Shown: piece by piece, positions 1 to 5,425 of the stretch | How the letters are laid out: every line of letters begins with the position of its first letter | Numbering within the stretch: position 1 is the stretch's first letter | Assembly (NCBI GenBank): GCA_937873245.1 | Contig: CALMVY010000253.1 | Span: 1-12,424, forward strand | Direction of reading: 5' to 3' | DNA from: an uncultured Arthrobacter sp. | Lineage (GTDB): Bacteria > Actinomycetota > Actinomycetes > Actinomycetales > Micrococcaceae | Length of the DNA stretch: 12,424 nt | Made by a program: the position numbers and the translations under genes | Notes under the pieces: model-generated | What the model saw: the letters and a program-made list of their open reading frames with translations, nothing else | What the model was told of the DNA's origin: nothing | The model's database searches: none

Positions 1-1
1 G

Positions 2-58
2 GACACCATGGCCGGCGGCATGACCGCCTGGACCCGCGCAGGCCTCCCCACCACCTGA
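2..58 (+). CDS. Rhodanese-like domain protein, C-terminal end (partial)
   Basis: Only the last 18 codons and the TGA stop are inside the window; the gene begins to the left. The visible tail reads DTMAGGMTAWTRAGLPTT. The AGGM-x-AW-x-x-AGLP pattern is the usual closing segment of single rhodanese (sulfurtransferase) domains. The catalytic cysteine loop would lie outside the window, so activity cannot be judged. It is followed after 53 bases by a thioredoxin and then by two more rhodanese-containing genes, which supports a role in sulfane-sulfur transfer. It could equally be the last domain of a longer multidomain protein. Confidence 0.75.
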   Translation, partial: DTMAGGMTAWTRAGLPTT

Positions 59-111
59 CCCTTCCGGTCCCCGCCACACCCCAGATAACTCCCGAAAGGA
101 CACGAAAGACG

Positions 112-474
112 ATGGCAACCATCGACGTCACCGAACAAAGCTTCGCCGAGACCCTGGAGAGCAGCGAGATCGTCTTCGTTGACTTCTGGGCAGCCTGGTG
201 CGGTCCCTGCCGGATGTTCGCCCCCACCTACGGGAAGGCCGCAGAACGGCACGCGGACATCACGTTCGCCAAGGTGGACACCGAAGCCGAACAGGCACTT
301 GCCGCAGCGGCGAACATCACCTCCATCCCCACGCTGATGGCCTTCAAGGACAAGACGCTGGTCTTCTCCCAGCCCGGCGCCCTCAACGCCACCGGCCTTG
401 AAGAAGTCATCCAGGCCGTCAAGAACCTGGACATGAATGAACTCCGCGCCCAGGCCGGACCCCGGAACGTGTGA
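112..474 (+). CDS. trxA: Thioredoxin
   Basis: This encodes a 120-residue cytosolic thioredoxin, a dithiol reductase acting on disulfides and, in this setting, plausibly on persulfides. The active site WCGPC has its two cysteines at residues 30 and 33, preceded by the VDFWAAW strand. The cis-proline loop SIPT is at about residues 71-74. Length is close to the usual 105-110 residues, with a short extra C-terminal tail. An AAAGGA ribosome binding site at 95-100 supports the ATG at 112. It sits between rhodanese genes, and its stop lies just before, or overlaps, the next rhodanese gene, so the two are probably translated from one message. The inferred role is to recycle persulfidated or oxidised rhodanese and persulfide dioxygenase partners. 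The symbol is given by family; a genome may carry several thioredoxins. Confidence 0.93.
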   Translation: MATIDVTEQSFAETLESSEIVFVDFWAAWCGPCRMFAPTYGKAAERHADITFAKVDTEAEQALAAAANITSIPTLMAFKDKTLVFSQPGALNATGLEEVIQAVKNLDMNELRAQAGPRNV

Positions 475-889
475 TGCGATGCCAGGCGACCACGCGTTTC
501 GCACTGTCACGGCCGACGAGCTCGCCACGGTGTGGCCCCGCGCCACGCTGGTGGACGTGCGGAGCCGTGAAGAGCATGCCACCGCGCATGTGCCGGGGAG
601 CCTGAACATTCCGCTCGAGGAATTGCCCTCCCGGCTTGCCGACCTGCCCGGCGGGACGCTTTACCTGTTGTGTGGGTCAGGGAAACGCAGCAGCCAGGCC
701 GCGCGGATCCTTACCGACCGCGGATACCAGACGGTCAACGTGGCCGGCGGGATCACCGAGTGGTACCGGGCAGGCCACCCGGTCACCTATCAACAAGCCC
801 CAGAAAACCCGTCCCGGCAGCAGCCAGGCCGTGCCCCGGCGGGACTGCGCAGGCTCCTGCACACGCTGTTCCGCAGAAAATCGGCCTAG
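437..889 (+). CDS. Single-domain rhodanese sulfurtransferase
   Basis: This is a rhodanese-fold protein of 150 residues from the ATG at 437, or 136 from the ATG at 479. The domain runs from about residue 22 (FRTVTADEL) to 116. It shows the DVRSREEH segment, the HVPGSLNIP segment and a catalytic loop CGSGKRS with the persulfide-forming cysteine at residue 79. It ends with the NVAGGITEWYRAGHPV motif. The last 25 residues are basic and Arg/Pro-rich, outside the fold. Neither start has a clear ribosome binding site. The 437 start overlaps the thioredoxin gene by 38 bases; the 479 start follows its stop by four bases and matches the domain boundary better, so I slightly favour 479. The likely role is to move sulfane sulfur between thiols, coupled to the thioredoxin and the CstB-like enzyme next to it. 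Confidence 0.88.
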   Translation: MNSAPRPDPGTCDAMPGDHAFRTVTADELATVWPRATLVDVRSREEHATAHVPGSLNIPLEELPSRLADLPGGTLYLLCGSGKRSSQAARILTDRGYQTVNVAGGITEWYRAGHPVTYQQAPENPSRQQPGRAPAGLRRLLHTLFRRKSA

Positions 890-901
890 GCCGCAGCCGA
901 G

Positions 902-931
902 TTGCGCGATACCCCCGGGGGTATCTATGCT
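902..931 (+). promoter_or_regulatory. Predicted promoter of the cstB-like gene
   Basis: A -35-like TTGCGC at 902-907 and a -10-like TATGCT at 926-931 are separated by exactly 18 bases, placing a start site near 938. The hexamers are only moderate matches to the housekeeping sigma consensus, so the assignment leans on geometry and on the operator-like palindrome that fills the spacer. It lies 48 bases upstream of the start codon of the persulfide dioxygenase gene. Confidence 0.5.
908..925. promoter_or_regulatory. CsoR/CstR-family operator candidate (18-bp perfect palindrome)
   Basis: The palindrome GATACCCCCGGGGGTATC is perfect over all 18 bases, with no spacer between its halves. Operators of the CsoR family (copper sensor CsoR, persulfide sensor CstR) are G/C tracts flanked by ATA/TAT half-site ends, which this matches closely. 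It fills the gap between the proposed -35 and -10, where bound protein would block RNA polymerase. Since the gene it controls is a CstB-like persulfide enzyme, a CstR-type persulfide sensor is the likely partner, but no such regulator gene is present in this window. Confidence 0.7.
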
Positions 932-964
932 GGACTCAGAACAAACTCCACCCCCTTTCAACTG

Positions 965-970
965 AAGGAG
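965..970 (+). promoter_or_regulatory. Ribosome binding site of the cstB-like gene
   Basis: AAGGAG lies eight bases before the ATG at 979. The open frame continues upstream to about 670, so this site decides the start and shows that the upstream extension is not coding. Confidence 0.85.
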
Positions 971-978
971 ATCACCAG

Positions 979-2388
979 ATGCTTATCGAGCGTATTTACG
1001 ATGAAGACCTCGCCCAGGCCAGCTACCTGATCGGCTGCCAGGCCAAGGGCGAAGCCATTGTGGTGGACGGCCGCCGCGACATCGCGGTCTACCAGGCCCT
1101 GGCCGAGAAAAACGGCATGAAGATCGTCGCCGTCACCGAAACCCACATCCACGCCGACTACCTCTCCGGTACCCGCGAACTGGCCGCCGCCACCGGCGCG
1201 AAGATCTACGTCTCCGGAGAGGGCGGACCGGACTGGCAGTACGAATTCGACGGCGAACGCCTCTACGACGGCGACGCCATCACCCTGGGCAACATCACCA
1301 TCAAGGCCCTGCACACCCCGGGGCACACCCCGGAGCACCTGTCCTTCCTGGTCACCGACGGCGCGTTCAGCGACCAGGCCGGCTACCTGCTCTCGGGTGA
1401 CTTCGTCTTTTCCGGCGATCTGGGCCGCCCGGACCTGCTGGACGAGGCCGCCGGCGGCCTCGATACCCGTTTTGAAGGTGCCAAGCAGCTGTTCGCGAGC
1501 CTGCGGGATAAGTTCCTGACCCTGCCGGACTACGTGCAGGTCCACCCGGCGCACGGCGCCGGCAGCGCCTGCGGCAAGGCCCTGGGCTCCATCCCGTCCT
1601 CCACCGTGGGCTACGAGCGGCTCTACGCCTGGTGGGGCCCGTACCTCGCAGCAGATGACGAGCAGGGCTTCATCGATGAGCTCCTCGACGGCCAGCCCGA
1701 CGCGCACGCCTACTTCGGCCGGATGAAGCGGGAAAACCGTGAAGGACCTGCCGTGATGGGCGACCGCGCCCCGCTGGCCGAGCTGGACCCCGCCGTTGTG
1801 GCGCAGGGCCTGGCTGAGGACACCCTGACCTTCATCGACACCCGCTCCAACAGCGAGGTTCACGAGGGCACGGTAGCCCGTTCCCTGAACGTCCCGGCCG
1901 GCAAGTCCGTGGCCAGCTACGGCGCCTGGGTCGTGAACCCCGAGACCGACAAGAACCCGCTGGTACTCCTGGCCCAGGACCGGGAGCAGGCCATGGACAT
2001 GTGGGACCACCTGGTCCGGGTCGGCATCGACAACGTCGCCGGCTACCTCACCAGCCTCGAAGGGCTCCCCATGACCACGCCGAAGCTGATCCAGCCCGAA
2101 GAGCTGCGCGGTTTTGACGCCGCCATGGTCCTGGACGTCCGCAACCGCAGCGAACACATCGCCGGGAACATCCCCGGCTCGTACCAGCTCAGCGGCGGCC
2201 GTGTCATGTGGCACCTGGACAAGCTCCCCACCGACGGGACCATCGTCACTTACTGCCAGTCCGGTGTGCGGAACTCGGTGGCGGCCAGCGCGCTGCGCCG
2301 GGCCGGGTACGACGTCGTCGAACTCGACGGCAGCTACGCAGCCTGGGACGCTTTCCAGGCGTCGACGGCCAAGGCAAGCAGTATCTGA
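979..2388 (+). CDS. cstB: CstB-type persulfide dioxygenase-sulfurtransferase
   Basis: This 469-residue cytosolic enzyme resembles Staphylococcus aureus CstB, which oxidises low-molecular-weight persulfides and, with its rhodanese part, yields thiosulfate. Residues 1-250 form a metallo-beta-lactamase (ETHE1-like) domain. Visible iron-site candidates are THIHAD at 55-60, H116 in HTPGH and D141 in SGD, with a further conserved H192 in HPAHGAG. The cysteine in SACGK (C198) matches a conserved CstB cysteine. Residues about 270-360 are a rhodanese fold whose catalytic loop reads LLAQDREQ and lacks cysteine. Residues about 370-460 are an active-looking rhodanese with CQSGVRN and C426. It follows thioredoxin and rhodanese genes but has its own promoter with a CsoR/CstR-like operator, suggesting induction by sulfide or polysulfide. 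The assignment rests on remembered family sequence, strong through the N-terminal 200 residues. Confidence 0.9.
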   Translation: MLIERIYDEDLAQASYLIGCQAKGEAIVVDGRRDIAVYQALAEKNGMKIVAVTETHIHADYLSGTRELAAATGAKIYVSGEGGPDWQYEFDGERLYDGDAITLGNITIKALHTPGHTPEHLSFLVTDGAFSDQAGYLLSGDFVFSGDLGRPDLLDEAAGGLDTRFEGAKQLFASLRDKFLTLPDYVQVHPAHGAGSACGKALGSIPSSTVGYERLYAWWGPYLAADDEQGFIDELLDGQPDAHAYFGRMKRENREGPAVMGDRAPLAELDPAVVAQGLAEDTLTFIDTRSNSEVHEGTVARSLNVPAGKSVASYGAWVVNPETDKNPLVLLAQDREQAMDMWDHLVRVGIDNVAGYLTSLEGLPMTTPKLIQPEELRGFDAAMVLDVRNRSEHIAGNIPGSYQLSGGRVMWHLDKLPTDGTIVTYCQSGVRNSVAASALRRAGYDVVELDGSYAAWDAFQASTAKASSI

Positions 2389-2399
2389 TTCATAAGCCT

Positions 2400-2442
2400 C
2401 ACAGGGCGGCGGGACCGGGACACTCCGGGCCGCCGCCCTGTG
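2400..2442 (+). terminator. Hairpin terminator after the sulfur cluster
   Basis: The arms CACAGGGCGGCGG (2400-2412) and CCGCCGCCCTGTG (2430-2442) are perfectly complementary over 13 bases. The 17-base loop can pair further through CCGG/CCGG. It begins 11 bases after the cstB stop. No T-run follows, as is common for terminators in high-GC actinobacteria. Confidence 0.75.
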
Positions 2443-2456
2443 GCATCTCGCTCCCT

Positions 2457-2466
2457 GGGAGAAGGA
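2457..2466 (+). promoter_or_regulatory. Ribosome binding site of the truncated nucleotidyltransferase
   Basis: The purine-rich stretch GGGAGAAGGA lies nine bases before the ATG at 2476. It is one of the strongest ribosome binding sites in the window, which argues that the short frame after it is the real start of a gene that has since been cut off. Confidence 0.65.
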
Positions 2467-2475
2467 AAACACCCT

Positions 2476-2583
2476 ATGGTCTCCGGCACCACGCCTGCCC
2501 CGGCCGGAACGGGACACCGACGGCCGCCATTCCGGGACACTCAGATAGCTATCCTTGCAGGCGGAACCGGCACCCGAATATAA
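2476..2583 (+). pseudogene. Truncated nucleotidyltransferase (N-terminal remnant)
   Basis: From the ATG at 2476 the frame runs for 35 codons and stops at TAA 2581-2583. Residues 23-35 read QIAILAGGTGTRI, the nucleotide-binding signature (LAGGxGTR) that opens sugar-phosphate nucleotidyltransferases and IspD/TarI-type cytidylyltransferases. Such enzymes are normally over 200 residues, so almost the whole catalytic domain is missing. The stop comes right after the motif, where homology should continue. An acquired hydrolase gene follows immediately. I infer that an insertion, or a deletion with replacement, cut the gene near 2576-2580. I see no continuation of the enzyme between 3892 and 4157. 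Which nucleotidyltransferase it was cannot be told from 35 residues. Confidence 0.65.
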
Positions 2584-2584
2584 G
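2555..2584 (+). promoter_or_regulatory. Predicted promoter of the alpha/beta hydrolase
   Basis: TTGCAG (2555-2560) and TATAAG (2579-2584) are spaced by 18 bases, a good housekeeping-sigma match for such a GC-rich genome. The -10 spans the stop of the truncated nucleotidyltransferase, so the promoter straddles the suspected junction. A start site near 2591 would give a leader of roughly 50 bases. Confidence 0.45.
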
Positions 2585-2628
2585 TTGTGCCGTCGCGGAG
2601 CATGGCCCGGTTGTCACCGGCGGCTGTT

Positions 2629-2632
2629 AAGG
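2629..2632 (+). promoter_or_regulatory. Ribosome binding site ahead of the hydrolase
   Basis: AAGG lies seven bases before an ATG at 2640 and eleven bases before an ATG at 2644. The better-spaced ATG (2640) is not in the frame of the hydrolase body; the poorer one (2644) is. This conflict is part of the evidence for a frameshift near 2700. Confidence 0.5.
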
Positions 2633-2643
2633 TCCGGGCATGG

Positions 2644-3891
2644 ATGAACTGTTATTGGGACCGGCCGCGCTGCCGCACGCGATATGTCGGGCCGGGCCGT
2701 TTCAACGCCGGCTTCCTCGGTGTGCCGGTCCCCGTTCAGTACGCTGGCGACATGAGCGATCCCGAGCTTGTGGCTCTGCCAGTGGGGTTCGAACGGTTCC
2801 ATCGCCGGAACTTCATCAACTACCAACTCAACCGGGCATATGCGCTGGGCTTCGCCGACCGCCACGAGCTAGTCGACGCCGCGGCCCACGTGCGGTCGAT
2901 GCCTGACTGTGTCACTGTCTTCGAGGCCCTATCGAGCCGGGCGGCCGCCGAGGCTCGGCCGCGGCAGGCGGCCGGTTACGAGCGGATCGCGGAATTCTTC
3001 ACGCCGCCACGGTCGGCGGAAAAACCGAATCGCTACCGGCGCTACCTCAAGCTCGTCGACACCGCATTCGCGGAGACTGCCATCGTCCGTCACACGATCC
3101 CCTACGCGGGCGCGGCGCTGCCGGCCTATTCGTTTCCGGCGGCCGGGACACCAACTGGCAACACGGTGCTGCTGCACGGCGGGTTCGACTCCTTGATCGA
3201 AGAGCTCTTCCCCATCTGTCAGCGGATCGCCGCCGCAGGCTTCGACGTGATTGCCTTCGAGGGCCCGGGACAAGGCGGGGCGAGGACGTTGAATGGACTC
3301 ACATTCGACCACGACTGGGAAAAGCCGGTCGGGGCGGTGTTGGACCACTTCCGCCTCGATCGGGCCGCGCTGGTCGGCATCTCAATGGGTGGGTACTGGG
3401 CATTGCGTGCCGCAGGACGCGAGCCTCGCATCCACAGTGTCGTGGCTTGGCCGCCGGTCTACGACTGGCTTCACAGGGTCCCACCTGTGCTGCGCGGCCC
3501 GATCCGCACGATGGTGCGGCACCGGCGCTTCATGCGCTGGAGCGTGCGGACCCGTGCCCGGCTGCTGCCGACGCTGCGCGTTGTGGTCAATCAGGTCCTC
3601 TACATGCTCGACAGCGACGATCCGGCCGACGTCGCCGAGTGGTTCCTGGGAATGAACGCCGAGCATCTGGACAGCGGGCGGGTGAACCAGGATGTGCTGC
3701 TGATGTGCGGCGAGCACGACGCCTTCCAACCGCCAGCACTGACCAAAGCGCAGGCCCAAGCGCTCACGGCAGCCCGAAGCGTCACTACGCGCATTTTCAC
3801 CCGAGCCGAGCAGGCCGACCAGCACTGCCAAATGGGAAATCTTGAACTCGCCTGCGACGTTCTCACCACATGGTTGCGGACCGCAAAGTGA
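2644..3891 (+). CDS. Alpha/beta hydrolase, possibly frameshifted at its N-terminus
   Basis: This encodes a serine hydrolase of the alpha/beta fold, 415 residues from the ATG at 2644; substrate unknown. The core shows the oxyanion strand LLHGGFDSLIEE, the nucleophile elbow GISMGGYW with Ser247, the acid loop CGEHD with Asp359, and His394 in ADQHCQMGN, a complete catalytic triad. There is no signal peptide, so it is probably cytosolic. Possible in-frame starts are GTG 2587 and ATGs 2602, 2644 and 2752. A well-spaced ribosome binding site serves an ATG at 2640 in another frame, whose product would join the hydrolase smoothly if one T were removed at 2700-2702. If that shift is real, the working protein may start at 2752 or the gene may be impaired. 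Codon use is less G/C-biased than in neighbouring genes, suggesting transfer. It may be an esterase or peptidase-like hydrolase. Confidence 0.8.
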   Translation: MNCYWDRPRCRTRYVGPGRFNAGFLGVPVPVQYAGDMSDPELVALPVGFERFHRRNFINYQLNRAYALGFADRHELVDAAAHVRSMPDCVTVFEALSSRAAAEARPRQAAGYERIAEFFTPPRSAEKPNRYRRYLKLVDTAFAETAIVRHTIPYAGAALPAYSFPAAGTPTGNTVLLHGGFDSLIEELFPICQRIAAAGFDVIAFEGPGQGGARTLNGLTFDHDWEKPVGAVLDHFRLDRAALVGISMGGYWALRAAGREPRIHSVVAWPPVYDWLHRVPPVLRGPIRTMVRHRRFMRWSVRTRARLLPTLRVVVNQVLYMLDSDDPADVAEWFLGMNAEHLDSGRVNQDVLLMCGEHDAFQPPALTKAQAQALTAARSVTTRIFTRAEQADQHCQMGNLELACDVLTTWLRTAK

Positions 3892-3920
3892 TCTAGTGCT
3901 CCGGCCGTCCGGTCACGCAA

Positions 3921-3979
3921 GGATTCCCGCAAGCTGGCTCCATCGTTTTGAGACCATGGAGCCAGCCTTTGCGGAATCC
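3921..3979 (+). terminator. Long imperfect hairpin after the hydrolase
   Basis: The arm at 3921-3943 pairs with 3956-3979 to give about 22 base pairs with three single-base bulges. The inner 11 bp (GCTGGCTCCAT with ATGGAGCCAGC) are perfect. The loop is 12 bases and contains TTTT. It starts 30 bases after the hydrolase stop, so it may terminate that transcript, although no T-run follows. A terminal structure of a former mobile element is the alternative. Confidence 0.5.
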
Positions 3980-4157
3980 GGCTCGATCGGAACACCGAAA
4001 TGGTCTCTCCCCAGAAAGATGCCCGGGCCAGATCCCATCGACAGGCTAGCCGCCTTAGCTTTGACGGGCAATAGCGCCCATTTGACTTGAAAATCGGCCC
4101 GTCCTGTGATTAATCAATTCACGCCATCCAGGCTTTGAGCGCGGTTAATAAGAGTCC
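3980..4157. other. Low-GC non-coding stretch
   Basis: This interval lies between the hydrolase hairpin and the stop of the small - strand gene. It includes an AT-rich patch around 4080-4155 that contrasts with the rest of the window. I see no convincing gene, direct repeat or element end in it, and no remainder of the truncated nucleotidyltransferase. It may contain the right boundary of the acquired segment. Confidence 0.4.
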
Positions 4158-4361
4158 TCAGCCCGCCGGCGCCACAACGTCCTCCAGCACCGAGCGGTCG
4201 AAGAAGCGCACCTCGCCGGTTTCCCGGAAATACACGGGAACTACCGACGTGCTGGGGTCCTTCGAGGTCTCGTAGATTTCGGCCGGGCTCCCATGCTTGC
4301 GGGCAATGGTTCCAACCAGGTCCGTGCCGCGAACCTTGACGGTCCGAAATTTGTAGCTCAT
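4158..4361 (-). CDS. Small conserved-looking protein of unknown function (67 aa)
   Basis: I do not recognise this family. From the ATG at 4359-4361 the product is 67 residues beginning MSYKFRTVKVRGTDLVG. It is rich in beta-prone stretches (FRTVKVRG, VPVYFRETGEVRFFD) with no signal peptide, membrane segment or cysteine. This suggests a small soluble, perhaps barrel-like, protein. The frame could begin at a GTG at 4388, but the ribosome binding site AAGGGAG at 4367-4373, five bases ahead of the ATG, fixes the shorter start. It is divergent from ppsR with about 95 bases between their start codons. Third positions follow the local G/C bias, which supports real coding. Confidence 0.7.
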   Translation of the reverse strand: MSYKFRTVKVRGTDLVGTIARKHGSPAEIYETSKDPSTSVVPVYFRETGEVRFFDRSVLEDVVAPAG

Positions 4362-4366
4362 TGAGG

Positions 4367-4373
4367 CTCCCTT
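4367..4373 (-). promoter_or_regulatory. Ribosome binding site of the 67-aa protein
   Basis: AAGGGAG on the - strand, five bases before the ATG at 4361, selects this start over the upstream in-frame GTG at 4388. Confidence 0.7.
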
Positions 4374-4455
4374 GGTGACGTGAGACACACCCTACTCCTC
4401 GCCGCCCAGGGCGTCATGGAAGAACCAGCGGCCCGCACTGGTGCACAATGCGTTC

Positions 4456-5274
4456 ATGACCAATGACGCTCCCCGCCCGGTCTACTTCCTTTCGGACAGT
4501 ACGGGCATCACCGCAGAAACGCTCGGCAACACCCTGCTGACGCAGTTCCCCGAGAACGAGTTCGACCGCATCACGATCCCCTTCATCACCACCGTCGACC
4601 AGGCCCGGGCCGTCGTCAAGGTGATCGACCACCGCGCCGCCACCGGCCTGCAGCCGATCGTCTTCTCCACCGCCGTCGGCAGCGAGATCCGCCAGACCCT
4701 GGGCACCAGCAACGGGATCATCGTGGACCTCATCGGGACCCACGTGGGGCAGCTGGAGCGGGCCCTGGGGTCCGCGGCCAGCGGGGAACCGGGCCGGGCC
4801 CACGGGCTGGGCAACGCCGCCCGCTACCAGTCCCGGATGGCCGCCGTCGAATACGCCATGGAGCACGACGACGGCCAGAGCCTCCGCGCGCTCGAAAAGG
4901 CCCAGGTGATCCTGGTGGCCCCGTCGCGCTGCGGCAAAACCCCCACCACCATGTACCTGGCGCTGCAGCACGGCATCTTCGCCGCGAACTTCCCGCTGGT
5001 GGACGAGGACTTTGACCGGGAGGGACTCCCCAGGCCGCTGCGGCCGTTCATTTCGAAGTGTTTCGGCCTCACCACCAACCCCCTGCGCCTCAGCCAGGTC
5101 CGCACCGAGCGCCGCCGCGGCTCGCCCTACGCGTCGCTGCGGCAGTGCGGCTTTGAGCTGCGCAGCGCCGAACGGCTGTACGTGTCCCACGGCATTCCCT
5201 ACCTCAATTCGGCCAGCGTCTCGGTAGAGGAAATGGCGGCCACCATCCTGCAAAAGATGAACCTCAAGCACTAG
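4456..5274 (+). CDS. ppsR: Phosphoenolpyruvate synthase regulatory protein (DUF299 kinase/pyrophosphorylase)
   Basis: This bifunctional regulator inactivates PEP synthase by ADP-dependent phosphorylation of a threonine beside its catalytic histidine, and reactivates it by phosphate-dependent removal. It has 272 residues, the normal family length. The N-terminus VYFLSDSTGITAETLG is the family signature. A P-loop-like motif PSRCGKTPT starts at residue 156, and the YASLRQC and INS/LNSAS-type segments near the C-terminus are also present. The SRCGKTPT version matches the Escherichia coli PEP-synthase type as I recall it, whereas pyruvate-phosphate-dikinase regulators tend to read SRTSKTPT. The target gene lies 151 bases downstream on the same strand. 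An in-frame GTG at 4441 exists, but MTNDAPRPVYFL from 4456 is the better N-terminus. No ribosome binding site is visible, and CACAAT at 4444-4449 would give leaderless initiation at 4456. Confidence 0.93.
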   Translation: MTNDAPRPVYFLSDSTGITAETLGNTLLTQFPENEFDRITIPFITTVDQARAVVKVIDHRAATGLQPIVFSTAVGSEIRQTLGTSNGIIVDLIGTHVGQLERALGSAASGEPGRAHGLGNAARYQSRMAAVEYAMEHDDGQSLRALEKAQVILVAPSRCGKTPTTMYLALQHGIFAANFPLVDEDFDREGLPRPLRPFISKCFGLTTNPLRLSQVRTERRRGSPYASLRQCGFELRSAERLYVSHGIPYLNSASVSVEEMAATILQKMNLKH

Positions 5275-5410
5275 GGCAGGGCCTTCACAAGTGTTGCGTG
5301 GACCACATCAGGTGGAAACACCGGCGGAGACCTGTCACTGTGGACAGGAATTGCGCCCGTCAAACGGCGACCGCCCCCGGCGGGCGGCGATACCGCATGC
5401 CATCATCTGC

Positions 5411-5417
5411 AAAGGAG
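5411..5417 (+). promoter_or_regulatory. Ribosome binding site of ppsA
   Basis: AAAGGAG lies eight bases before the ATG at 5426 and fixes that start, although the open frame extends upstream to 5291. Confidence 0.85.
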
Positions 5418-5425
5418 CAGTACCC

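Noticed and set aside
670..978. Upstream extension of the cstB frame (103 extra residues)
   Set aside because: The extension covers the rhodanese gene in another frame and the promoter/operator. AAGGAG before ATG 979 and the normal family N-terminus decide for the shorter protein.
958..2517. 519-codon open frame on the - strand opposite cstB
   Set aside because: It is a mirror of the strongly G/C-biased cstB codons, with no recognisable motifs, and it crosses the terminator hairpin. cstB itself has clear domain content.
3842..4090. 82-codon + strand open frame overlapping the hydrolase end
   Set aside because: It starts inside the hydrolase and crosses the long hairpin, with no recognisable content.
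5291..5425. Upstream extension of the ppsA frame (45 extra residues)
   Set aside because: AAAGGAG directly precedes the ATG at 5426 and the E. coli-like N-terminus starts there, putting His421 and Cys751 at their standard positions.
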